A stretch of DNA of 64,000 nucleotides from Pseudomonadales bacterium (GTDB lineage: Bacteria > Pseudomonadota > Gammaproteobacteria > Pseudomonadales > UBA5518). The DNA is taken from contig JAJVIG010000010.1 in assembly GCA_022072145.1 (NCBI GenBank), positions 1 through 64,000 of the forward strand, given 5' to 3'. Position 1 is the first letter of the stretch, and the number at the start of each line of letters is the position of its first letter. The notes below the pieces were generated by a model. The model searched no databases. It saw nothing but the letters and a program-made list of their open reading frames with translations, and had not been told where the DNA came from. Shown here piece after piece: positions 27,004 through 34,953 of the stretch. Made by a program: the position numbers and the translations under genes.

Positions 27004-28863
27004 ATGCCGCGCACTCTTGGCTACTTCTTCGCGCTGTCCTGGTTTCACATGCTGTGGGTGACGTCGGCGTTCCTGCGCGACGGCCAGCCGGATCCCGCGC
27101 TCGACGGCACGGCAGCCTTCCATCTGCTGGTCTGGCTGACCTACAGCGCGCTCTATCTGGCGCCGGCGCTGCTCTCGGCCTGCGCGGTGTGCCTGTGGCA
27201 ACGACGGCCCTCCTGGCTGGTGCCGTGCGTCGCGGTTTCGACGACCGCCGCCTGCATCGTGTTCATGCGCGCCGACAGCGTGATCTTCGATCTCTACCGT
27301 TTTCACTTCAACGGCTTCGTGCTGAACCTGCTGAGCACCCCCGGAGGGATCGAGTCGCTGGGCGGAGACGCCGGCAGCTATCGTTCCGTGGCGACCATCG
27401 CGGCAGGGCATCTGCTGGTCCAGGCGGTGTTGTGGCCTGCGAGCGGCTGGCTCGCCGCGCGGCGAATCGTGCCGGCCGGCTGGCGGCATGCGTTCGCCGT
27501 GCTGCTGCTGGCGATGGTCGGCGAGCGCGTGATGTTCGCCGTGGCCGACATCGGGAACGACGGACCGATCCTGGCGGCGGCGCAGATCTATCCGTACTAC
27601 GGGCGCACCACCTTCCGCAGCATGGCGGCACGCTTCGGCGTGCGACCGGTGCCGCGTTCGGAGAATCCGGCACCGGCGCGCGCACGCGGTGCCCTGCGTT
27701 ATCCCGCGGCGGACGTCGCGTTCACCGCGGTCGCGAAACCGCCCAACGTGGTGATCATCGCGGTCGAATCGCTGCGCTGGGATAGGCTCGACGCGACGAT
27801 CATGCCGAAGCTGTGGGGCTTCGCTGCGCGCGGCCAACGCTTCACACAACACTACTCGAGCGGCAACGGTACGCGCGAAGGACTGTTCGGGATGTTCTAC
27901 GGACTGTACGGCTCCTACTGGCAGAGCTTCCTGCACGAGCGCCGCGGTCCGCTGCTGATGGAGCGGTTCCGGCAACTCGGGTACCAGTTCGATCTGCGCA
28001 CCAGCGCGCGGTTCAGTTATCCCGAGTTCGACCAGACGCTGTTCGCGGGCATTCCCGGCGATGCGTTGCACGAGGCGAGTGGATCGATGCCGCCGGCCGC
28101 GCGCGATGCGGCCAACGCAGGCGCGCTGATCGAGTTCCTGCGCCGCCGTGACCGCACGCGACCGTTCATGAGTTTCTTCTTCATGGAGTCGACGCACGCG
28201 CGCTACGATTTTCCCGCCTCCGCGGTCATCGCGCGCCCGTACCTCGAGGACGTCGACTACGCGCGCATGAGCCGGCGGGAACTGGCGCCGCGAATCGACG
28301 CGCTGCTCAACCGCTACACCAATGCCGCGCACTGGATCGACCACCAGATCGGACGGGTGCTCGACGAGATCGAGACACAGGGCTTGCTGGAGAACACCAT
28401 CGTGATCGTCACCGGCGATCACGGCGAGGAGTTCATGGAGAAGGGCGCCTGGGGCCACAACTCGGGTTTCGTCGAGGAACAGATCCACGTGCCACTGGTG
28501 ACCTGGCTTCCGGGCGAACCGCACCGTGTGGTGTCGGCGCTCGGCAGCCACGTCGACATCGCCACCACCTTGCTGCAGGCGCTCGGTGCGCCGCAGGACC
28601 CGGCCAGCTACTCGCTGGGACGTCACCTGCTGGACAACTCGCCGCGCGACTACATCGTAAGTAGCGACTGGCACAGCATCGCCGTGATATCGGCCGACCT
28701 GAAGTACCGCATCGCGTACACCAACCGTGGCGGCGACTTCTGGCAACCCACGACGTTCGACGATGCCGCGCTCGGGCCGTCCGAAGAAGCCCGGGTTCTG
28801 GCCAGGAACCGTCCGCTGCTGCTCGCTGCCGTGGCGGAGTGTTCGCGGTTCCGGGCGCGGTGA
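27004..28863 (+). CDS. PbgA/YejM-like inner-membrane sulfatase-fold protein (DUF3413)
   Basis: A 619-aa protein with an N-terminal membrane domain of about five helices (residues 1 to about 190, opening with GYFFALSWFHMLWVTSAFL, a DUF3413-like signature) and a C-terminal periplasmic sulfatase-type domain. The domain begins PNVVIIAVESLRWDRLDA and includes HYSSGNGTREGLFGMFYGLYG, FFMESTHARY and the metal-site block IVTGDHGEEFMEKGAWGHN. In Enterobacteria PbgA/YejM senses LPS and controls LpxC turnover. The usual catalytic Thr/Ser nucleophile context is weak, as in PbgA. The ATG was chosen to keep the hydrophobic N-terminus. Its upstream region carries a PmrA-box-like repeat. Confidence 0.82.
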   Translation: MPRTLGYFFALSWFHMLWVTSAFLRDGQPDPALDGTAAFHLLVWLTYSALYLAPALLSACAVCLWQRRPSWLVPCVAVSTTAACIVFMRADSVIFDLYRFHFNGFVLNLLSTPGGIESLGGDAGSYRSVATIAAGHLLVQAVLWPASGWLAARRIVPAGWRHAFAVLLLAMVGERVMFAVADIGNDGPILAAAQIYPYYGRTTFRSMAARFGVRPVPRSENPAPARARGALRYPAADVAFTAVAKPPNVVIIAVESLRWDRLDATIMPKLWGFAARGQRFTQHYSSGNGTREGLFGMFYGLYGSYWQSFLHERRGPLLMERFRQLGYQFDLRTSARFSYPEFDQTLFAGIPGDALHEASGSMPPAARDAANAGALIEFLRRRDRTRPFMSFFFMESTHARYDFPASAVIARPYLEDVDYARMSRRELAPRIDALLNRYTNAAHWIDHQIGRVLDEIETQGLLENTIVIVTGDHGEEFMEKGAWGHNSGFVEEQIHVPLVTWLPGEPHRVVSALGSHVDIATTLLQALGAPQDPASYSLGRHLLDNSPRDYIVSSDWHSIAVISADLKYRIAYTNRGGDFWQPTTFDDAALGPSEEARVLARNRPLLLAAVAECSRFRAR

Positions 28864-28983
28864 GAGCGTTGAGAACGGAGGGCGCGCGGCGCTGTACCGC
28901 AGCGAAAATTCCCCTATTCTTCTGCCGGGGCTGATGTGGCGGCACCTTCGGGCTGCCGGAGCGGCGACAGGAGGCGCTGAGCC

Positions 28984-30330
28984 ATGCCGGTCACGCGTGA
29001 ACTGCTGATCCGGCTCGGTGCATCCGCCGCCGACGTCGGGCGTTATCTGGATGCGCTGAACGAGGCGATGCGCACGCACGGCATCACCTCGGAGCGGCGC
29101 ATCGCGCACTTCCTTGCGCAACTGATGCACGAATCGGGCTGTCTGGCGCACACGGAGGAAAACCTGCGCTACTCGGCCGATGGCCTTCGCCGCTGCTTCC
29201 GCCGGCATTTCCGCGACGAGGCCGAGGTGCGTGCCTATGCCCGGCAGCCCGAGCGCATCGGCAGCCGGGTGTACGCCGAGCGCCTCGGCAACGGCCCCGA
29301 AGGCAGTGGCGACGGCTACCGCTATCGCGGGCGCGGACTGATCCAGCTCACCGGCAAGGACAACTACCGCGGCTTCGCCGACTGGCTCGGCGCCGACGTG
29401 GTGGCCAATCCGCACTGGGTGGCCGAGCGCTACGCGGTGCAGTCGGCGGTGTACTTCTGGGTGCGTAACGGCCTCGCGGAGCTGGCCGATGCGGATGATC
29501 TGGCTGCGATCACCCGCCGCGTCAACGGCGGGCTGAACGGTTACGAGAATCGCCGCGCGCTGCTCGAGCGGGCACGGCAGGTGCTCACCGAACAGGGCTC
29601 GGCGGCGCCGGTCATGCTGCCGCCGGATCCGCCGACGGGCGCACCGTTCGTGCCGCCGGCGGCGCAGTTGTCGCGGGACCGGCCGGAGATCACGCGGCGG
29701 CGCGACGGTGGTCGCGCGCATCCGCTCGGCGAGTCCGATCGCCCGGCGCGGGAAGGTCGCAGCGCGGCCGCGCTGGCGCGTTCGGTGTCGGCGATCGTCG
29801 ATTATCTCGACGTGAGCAACCCCGATCACCGCCGCTACCGGCCGCACCGCGGTGCCACCTACGCCAGCGTCTACGCGACCGATGTGGCCTGCCTGTGCGG
29901 GGTGTACCTGCCGCGCGTGTGGTGGAACGAGGCGGCGCTGCGGCAGCTCGGTGAGGGTGACGCCGTGGCGGCGGAGTACGGACGCAGCGTGCGCGAACTG
30001 GACGCCAATGCCCTGTTCGAGTGGCTGGAAGCCTTCGGTGCCGTGTTCGGGTGGGTGCGAGTCGATGGCCCCGACGCCCTGCAGGCCGCCGCAAACGCCG
30101 GCGAGGTCTGCGTGATCGCCGCTCGTGGTGCCGGTGCCGGCCGCGCGGGTGGCATCGCGGTGGTGGTGCCGGAGACGGATGGCGTGCGTGCGGCGCGCAA
30201 TTCCCGCGCCGAGGTGCTGCGACCGGTCGAGTCGCGGGCCGGGCCGCGCAACGTGTTGCGTGCGGCGCCGGCCCGTGCCTGGTGGCGTGGCGGCCGGTAC
30301 CGGTCGCACGCCTTCTGGCGGCACGCCTGA
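28984..30330 (+). CDS. GH19 endolysin/chitinase-like protein with C-terminal degenerate amidase-like domain
   Basis: A 448-aa protein with no signal peptide. Residues 1 to about 205 are a glycoside hydrolase family 19 domain: FLAQLMHESGCLAHTEENLRY holds the catalytic glutamate (E50) and second acid, and YRYRGRGLIQLTGKDNYRGF is the family signature. A proline-rich, charged linker (205-260) follows. The remaining 190 residues (ATYASVYATDVACLCGVYLPRVWW ... AGGIAVVVPE, broken here by an ellipsis) look like a CHAP/NlpC-type phage or T6SS amidase in which the expected Cys and His positions read Ala/Ser and Gly. Absence of a signal suggests release by holin, T6SS or lysis. No phage genes adjoin it. 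Confidence 0.75.
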   Translation: MPVTRELLIRLGASAADVGRYLDALNEAMRTHGITSERRIAHFLAQLMHESGCLAHTEENLRYSADGLRRCFRRHFRDEAEVRAYARQPERIGSRVYAERLGNGPEGSGDGYRYRGRGLIQLTGKDNYRGFADWLGADVVANPHWVAERYAVQSAVYFWVRNGLAELADADDLAAITRRVNGGLNGYENRRALLERARQVLTEQGSAAPVMLPPDPPTGAPFVPPAAQLSRDRPEITRRRDGGRAHPLGESDRPAREGRSAAALARSVSAIVDYLDVSNPDHRRYRPHRGATYASVYATDVACLCGVYLPRVWWNEAALRQLGEGDAVAAEYGRSVRELDANALFEWLEAFGAVFGWVRVDGPDALQAAANAGEVCVIAARGAGAGRAGGIAVVVPETDGVRAARNSRAEVLRPVESRAGPRNVLRAAPARAWWRGGRYRSHAFWRHA

Positions 30331-30605
30331 ACCCGTTTGCAGCATGCGGTTATTTACGGAACGTAACAAAAGTGACCTTATCGTAATGGGCGGGAAGCAA
30401 ATTCTTGACAAATGATAAAGAAAATAAAAACAGATAGTTACACATTGATTAAATGGATTTCATGCGCTGATGGCATTATTTGCAGTACCCGGGACTAGCC
30501 AATTATCTGTCGAGTGTTACTATTGGTAGCAATTCGGTAGCAGTTCTCTGGTGATGGCGTTACGCCGCTCCCTGCTGCCGGGTGACTGCAGAGGAGGAAT
30601 CCATC
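30331..30605. other. AT-rich intergenic island with putative promoter elements
   Basis: This 275-nt stretch is conspicuously AT-rich against the rest of the window, especially 30351-30475, which contains runs such as GATAAAGAAAATAAAAACAG. A consensus -35 hexamer TTGACA is at 30405-30410, but the -10 region about 17 nt on is only generally AT-rich. A 3-nt periodic coding signal is absent on both strands. The stretch ends at the strong ribosome site GAGGAGG (30591-30597) of the small secreted protein gene. It may be a regulatory leader, an H-NS-type silenced segment, or a scar of foreign DNA. Confidence 0.5.
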
Positions 30606-30872
30606 ATGAAACGCTCAGCTGCCATGCTCGCCCTGGTGCTTGCTGCGCAGGGGGTCCTTGCAGATCCGTCCGTGCCGGACGCGATCAGCGCGTCGCCGTC
30701 CAGCGAGACGGCCGAGGCCGTCGTCGCCGCCAAGCTCGCCGAAGCCGATCTGCGCATGCAGGCGCTGGCCGAACGCAAGGTCCGGCGCAGTGTGGAAGAG
30801 GCCGTAGGGCATTCCGCCGGCGGCAAGGAAGACCGCTCCGCGGTGGTGATCGAACTCTCGATGGTCGACTGA
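30606..30872 (+). CDS. Small secreted protein, unknown
   Basis: An 88-aa protein preceded by GAGGAGG at 9-nt spacing, so translation is likely. A short signal peptide (MKRSAAMLALVLAAQGVLA, cleavage before DPSVPD) is followed by an Ala/Glu-rich helical segment (TAEAVVAAKLAEADLRMQAL) and a charged tail ending in SAVVIELSMVD. It has no cysteine and no transmembrane segment after the signal. The helical middle could form a coiled coil. It is isolated: the upstream island is AT-rich and the next gene is 404 nt downstream. No family recognised. Confidence 0.65.
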   Translation: MKRSAAMLALVLAAQGVLADPSVPDAISASPSSETAEAVVAAKLAEADLRMQALAERKVRRSVEEAVGHSAGGKEDRSAVVIELSMVD

Positions 30873-31276
30873 AACCTTGCGCGATCCGTGCGGTCGCGCG
30901 CATCGTAGTGTCATGAGGTTCGCGCAGTATCCGGCGGCGCGAGCGTGGGTGCGCGTGCAGGCACGGAGACACAGTCACAATGCCGGTGACGGGGGCTGTT
31001 CGGCAAGCTGATTCGAGGGGGTGGGCCACGGCCTGCGCTGGAAGGCTGTGCGTGGCGCGGCTCGCTCTACCGGCGTGGGTTCTCGTGCTGCTGGCTGGAT
31101 TGCGGCCAGCCCGGATCGACCACCTCCAGCGTGACTTCGATCGTTCCAATGCCGAATAGCGCCGGGAATTCATCGATGCATCGCCGCAACGCCGATCGGC
31201 ACAGGACGCCGCACCGCGCAGGGCAGCCGCCGCTGGAGCTCGGGGCGGTGCGAGCGGTGACGGGAGGACGGTCGCG
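30873..31276. other. 404-nt stretch without an intact gene
   Basis: Between the small secreted protein and the SbtA-like gene I find no complete gene. The first 190 nt show nothing recognisable apart from scattered GC-rich inverted bases. From 31067 to 31195 the minus strand reads as a protein C-terminus (see the separate remnant entry). The final 30 nt contain GACGGGAGGACGG, the ribosome site of the downstream gene. Confidence 0.5.
31067..31195 (-). pseudogene. Possible C-terminal remnant of a cation diffusion facilitator
   Basis: Forty-two codons ending in TAG translate to a segment containing LRRCIDEFPALFGIGTIEVT followed by LEVVDPGWPQSSQQ. The pattern of an amphipathic helix, then FGI, then a short beta strand ending TLEV resembles the cytoplasmic C-terminal domain of CDF transporters (for example the FGIxHxTIQxE ending of CzcD/ZitB). 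No start codon or membrane part precedes it: the upstream side on this strand is occupied by the plus-strand transporter gene. It is either a gene remnant or chance; the resemblance is short and I hold it loosely. Confidence 0.25.
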
Positions 31277-32236
31277 ATGAGCGGTTTCCTCGACCCCCCG
31301 GTGCTGTTCTTCGTGTTCGGCATTTTCGCCGGATTGGTGAGATCGAACCTGGAGATCCCGCCGCAGATCGCGCGTTTCCTGGCGTTGTACCTGCTGATGG
31401 CACTGGGCCTCAAGGGCGGCTTCGCGCTCGAGGAATCCGGCTTCACCGCGGAGGTGTCCACCAGCCTGCTCGGAGCCGTGGCGCTGGCAGTGATCGTGCC
31501 GACGATCGGCTTCTTCGTGATGCGCCGGGTCGTATCCGACTTCGATGCGGCGGCGATCGCGGCGACATATGGATCGGTCAGTGCGGTGACCTTCATCACG
31601 GCCGTGCAGCACCTCGACTCGCACGGCATCGCCTATGGCGGTCACATGGCGGCGGCACTCGCGCTGATGGAGTCGCCGGCGATCATCTTCGCGGTGCTGG
31701 TGGCGAACTGGGTGCGTGCGCGTGCGCATCCGGGGCAGCAGGCGATGTCGCTTGGCCGCGTGCTGCACGAATCGTTCACCGACGGCGGACAGTTGCTGTT
31801 GCTCGGGGCGATGCTGATCGGCTTCGTGACGGGTGCGAGCGGGGAGGCCGCGATGCAGCCTTTCGCCGTCGATCTGTTCAAGGGCATGCTTGCATTCTTC
31901 CTGCTCGACATGGGGTTGATCGCCGCGCGCAACATGCGCGAACTGCGCGGCCGGTCGTCCTGGCTGCTGGTATACGCCATCGGAGGGCCGCTGGGGCACG
32001 CGTGTCTGGCGCTCGCGCTGGCGGCGGTGACGGACATGCAAGCCGGCAACGCGGTGCTGCTGGTCGTGCTCGCGGCGAGTGCGTCCTATATCGCGGTCCC
32101 GGCCGTGATCCGGCACGCCATCCCCGAGGCGACGCCCTCGCTCTACCTCGGCATGTCGCTCGGCATGACCTTCCCGTTCAACATCGTGCTCGGTATACCG
32201 CTGTACACGTGGGCGGCCGTGCGGGTGCTGGGCTGA
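31277..32236 (+). CDS. SbtA-like sodium-dependent bicarbonate transporter family protein
   Basis: A 319-aa integral membrane protein with about ten helices arranged as two similar halves, matching the SbtA/DUF897 family. Family-like blocks are LMALGLKGGFAL, TYGSVSAVTFITAV, AALALMESPAIIFAVLVA, FFLLDMGLIAARNM and the mirror-half AASASYIAVPAVIRHAIPEA. In cyanobacteria SbtA imports HCO3- with Na+; in heterotrophs the substrate is less certain. No SbtB (PII-like) partner gene is adjacent. GGGAGG about 9 nt upstream of the ATG supports the start. Confidence 0.85.
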   Translation: MSGFLDPPVLFFVFGIFAGLVRSNLEIPPQIARFLALYLLMALGLKGGFALEESGFTAEVSTSLLGAVALAVIVPTIGFFVMRRVVSDFDAAAIAATYGSVSAVTFITAVQHLDSHGIAYGGHMAAALALMESPAIIFAVLVANWVRARAHPGQQAMSLGRVLHESFTDGGQLLLLGAMLIGFVTGASGEAAMQPFAVDLFKGMLAFFLLDMGLIAARNMRELRGRSSWLLVYAIGGPLGHACLALALAAVTDMQAGNAVLLVVLAASASYIAVPAVIRHAIPEATPSLYLGMSLGMTFPFNIVLGIPLYTWAAVRVLG

Positions 32237-32344
32237 ACTGAGCTGAGTAGAGCACACGCCTGTTACGGGCGCAGGCCGCAACGGCGCCGCGTATTCTGCG
32301 CTAGGCTAGTGCCCTGATCCGAACCACAGGTCTGGTGCACGACC

Positions 32345-33943
32345 ATGAAACCGATCCGTCACCTGCTGCTTGCCGCCGGTGTGGTGCTGCCGCTGCTGGC
32401 CGGCGCCACCGATGCCGGTGACGCGACCCCCAATCCCTGGCTCGCGGACTCCAGCTACCCGATTACGCACGTGGACCCGGCGCAGTCCGGCGCGGTCGCG
32501 GTGGCCGGCCCGCGCGGGCCCGACCGCGCACTCGGGGACACCGACATCGCGTATCGCTTCATGGGGCCGGGTCACCTCATCCAGGTGATCAGCGGTCCGT
32601 ACCCCGACGGCCGGCGCGTCATCTGGTCCGGTGGCGTCGATCGGCTCGTCAAGCAGGACTATGCGAGCTTCGACATCGTCGACACGCTGATGTGGCGCGA
32701 GGACAGCCCTTATACCGAAGACTGGGCGGAGGACGCCGAGCGCGCACTCGACGCGGCCGGCGGAGGAGTGCCGGGAATCTGGCGCGCCGTGCGCGAGATG
32801 TACCATCTGAACGAAGGCGGCGGACTGTATCCGCTGGTCGATCGCGACAACCGGTTCCATGTGATCCACGGCAACGCGATCGAGGTCTACGGTGACGCCG
32901 AGCCCGGCAACGCGGGCAGCCCCATCGAGCTGCTGCAGCGTTTCGAGCGGCCGGAGGACGCGCACGGGCGCTTCGTCGGCATGAACTACACCTGGGACGG
33001 CTGGCTGGTCGTCGTCACCGAAGGCGGGGATTTGTTCGCGCTGACGCCGGACTTCAGGCGCCGGCACCGCACCCGGCTCGAGGGCGCCCCGGCCCGGTCC
33101 GAGGACAGCGACCAGCTCTCGGGCTGGATCCGCAACTCGTTCGCGATCGGCGACGACGGCGGGATCTACATCGTCTCGCGCGATTTCATGCATCGGGTGC
33201 AGTGGACCGGCGACGGCTTTTCGCAGGACCCCGCCGATGGCGCGTGGCGCGAACCGTACCCGAACGGGCTCGGCAGCGGCTCCGGCTCCACGCCCACGTT
33301 GATGGGGTACGGTGACGACGCCGATCGCTTCGTCGTGATAACCGACGGTGACGCGCTGATGCAGCTCACGCTGTTCTGGCGCGATGCGATCCCCGCCGAC
33401 TGGCAGGGACTGCCCGGCCTGCCGCGGCGGATCGCGGCGCGGGCACCCGTGAACATGGACGATCCGGCGCTCGCGGCGGTGCAGTCCGAACAATCGGTGG
33501 GGGTGCTCGGCTATGGTGCCCTGGTCGTGAACAACGAGCCGCGCAACGTGCCGTGGTACGTGCCGCATCGCATGCGCAGCGTGCTGGTCGGGCTGCTCGC
33601 GACGCAGCGCGACTACCACCCGCTCGGCGTGCAGAAGTTCGCGTGGGATCCGGCGGCGCGCGTGCTGCGCACGGCCTGGGTGAATCGCGAGGTGAGTTCG
33701 CCGAACTCGGTGCCGCTGATCAGCGCAGGCAGTGCCCTGGTGTACACCGAGGGCGTGCGCGACGGGAAGTGGATCCTGGAGGCGCTCGACTGGGAAAGCG
33801 GCGCCTCGCGCTTTCACTGGACGCTGCCGCGGCTGCGCCATAACACCCAGTTCGCACCGGTGGTGCTGGACCCCGACGGCCGGCCGATGTGGGGATCGAC
33901 GTGGGGACGGCTGCGCCTGCAGCCACTGGAGGACGCGCGATGA
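32345..33943 (+). CDS. Secreted 532-aa protein of unknown function
   Basis: A signal peptide (hydrophobic residues 7-20, cleavage near AGATDAG) precedes roughly 510 residues with beta-rich, propeller-like spacing: GWLVVVTEGGDLFALTPDF, NSFAIGDDGGIYIVSRDFM, ALVYTEGVRDGKWILEALDW and MWGSTWGRLRLQPLE. Trp and Asp/Gly turns recur. No enzyme motif is visible, and similarity to SMP-30/strictosidine-synthase-like propellers is only structural impression. Its stop overlaps the ATG of the LLM-class oxidoreductase, so the two are coupled. Together with the SLC13 permease it forms a three-gene unit. Confidence 0.72.
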   Translation: MKPIRHLLLAAGVVLPLLAGATDAGDATPNPWLADSSYPITHVDPAQSGAVAVAGPRGPDRALGDTDIAYRFMGPGHLIQVISGPYPDGRRVIWSGGVDRLVKQDYASFDIVDTLMWREDSPYTEDWAEDAERALDAAGGGVPGIWRAVREMYHLNEGGGLYPLVDRDNRFHVIHGNAIEVYGDAEPGNAGSPIELLQRFERPEDAHGRFVGMNYTWDGWLVVVTEGGDLFALTPDFRRRHRTRLEGAPARSEDSDQLSGWIRNSFAIGDDGGIYIVSRDFMHRVQWTGDGFSQDPADGAWREPYPNGLGSGSGSTPTLMGYGDDADRFVVITDGDALMQLTLFWRDAIPADWQGLPGLPRRIAARAPVNMDDPALAAVQSEQSVGVLGYGALVVNNEPRNVPWYVPHRMRSVLVGLLATQRDYHPLGVQKFAWDPAARVLRTAWVNREVSSPNSVPLISAGSALVYTEGVRDGKWILEALDWESGASRFHWTLPRLRHNTQFAPVVLDPDGRPMWGSTWGRLRLQPLEDAR

Positions 33944-34953
33944 AGGTGGTGGGCAGTCTCTACGGTTCGCTGGCCGCGATACCGGAGTCCGTGCGTGCGC
34001 TCGAGCGCCAGGGCTTCGATGCGGCCTACGCGGTGGAGATCAACAACGATCCGTTCCTGCCGGCGCTGCTCGCGGCCGAGCACAGCGAGCGGATCGGGAT
34101 CACGACCGCGATCGCGGTGGCTTTCGCGCGTAATCCGATGACGCTCGCGCAGACCGCGTGGGACCTCAACCAGTACGCGCGGGGGCGTTTCGTGCTCGGC
34201 ATCGGCTCGCAGGTGCAGGGGCACATCACGCGGCGCTTCGGGATGCCGTGGTCGCAGCCAGCGCCGCGCATGCGCGAGTTCGTACGCGCGATGCAGGCGA
34301 TCTGGCGCTGCTGGGCCGAAGGGGCGCCGCTCGACTTCGAGGGTGAGTTCTACCGCCACACCCTGATGACGCCGATGTTCGTGCCCGGGGAGCGCGAGCA
34401 CGGCGCGCCGCGCGTGCGCGTGGCCGCCGTGGGGCCGCTGATGACCACGGCCGCGGCCGAGGCGGCCGACGGCCTGATCGCGCACGGTTTCACGACCGAG
34501 CGCTACCTGCGCGAGGTCACGCTGCCGGCGGTCGAACGCGGGCTCGCGCAGGCCGGGCGGGCGCGCGCGGACTTCGAGATCGTCGCCCCGATCATGGTGG
34601 TCACCGGTGACGACGAGGCCGCGTTCGTGCGCAACCGCGAAGCCACGCGCGCGCAGATCGCGTTCTACGCCAGCACGCCGGCTTACGCGGGTGTGCTCGC
34701 GCTGCACGGCTGGGAGGATCTGGGGCGCGAACTGACGGTGTTCAGCAAGAGCAACCGCTGGGCCGGGATGGCTGCTCGCATCGACGATGCGATGCTCGAA
34801 ACGATCGCGATCGTCCGCGAACGGCCCGAGGACGTGCCGCCCGCGTTGCGCCAGCGCTACGCGGGCATGCTCGACGGCTGGCTGTGCACCGCGCTGCTCG
34901 CCGACCCCGAGCGCCAGGCCGCGCTGGTGGCGGGAGTGCGGGCCGACGCATGA
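33940..34953 (+). CDS. LLM-class flavin (F420-type) oxidoreductase
   Basis: A 337-aa bacterial-luciferase-like TIM-barrel protein. Blocks are IPESVRALERQGFDAAYAVE, RIGITTAIAVAFARNPMTLA, YARGRFVLGIGSQVQGHI, the RFGMPWSQPAPRMREFVRAM segment and VRVAAVGPLMTTAAAEAADG. The set resembles the TIGR03617-type F420-dependent subgroup, but F420 versus FMN cannot be decided; the window holds no F420 biosynthesis gene. It starts within the stop codon of the secreted protein gene and its own stop overlaps the permease ATG, so the three genes are tightly coupled. Confidence 0.85.
   Translation: MKVVGSLYGSLAAIPESVRALERQGFDAAYAVEINNDPFLPALLAAEHSERIGITTAIAVAFARNPMTLAQTAWDLNQYARGRFVLGIGSQVQGHITRRFGMPWSQPAPRMREFVRAMQAIWRCWAEGAPLDFEGEFYRHTLMTPMFVPGEREHGAPRVRVAAVGPLMTTAAAEAADGLIAHGFTTERYLREVTLPAVERGLAQAGRARADFEIVAPIMVVTGDDEAAFVRNREATRAQIAFYASTPAYAGVLALHGWEDLGRELTVFSKSNRWAGMAARIDDAMLETIAIVRERPEDVPPALRQRYAGMLDGWLCTALLADPERQAALVAGVRADA

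Noticed and set aside
26899-30411. A 1170-codon open frame on the minus strand across the PbgA-like and GH19 genes
   Set aside because: Same antisense GC effect; no motif or start site, and it crosses two well-supported plus-strand genes.
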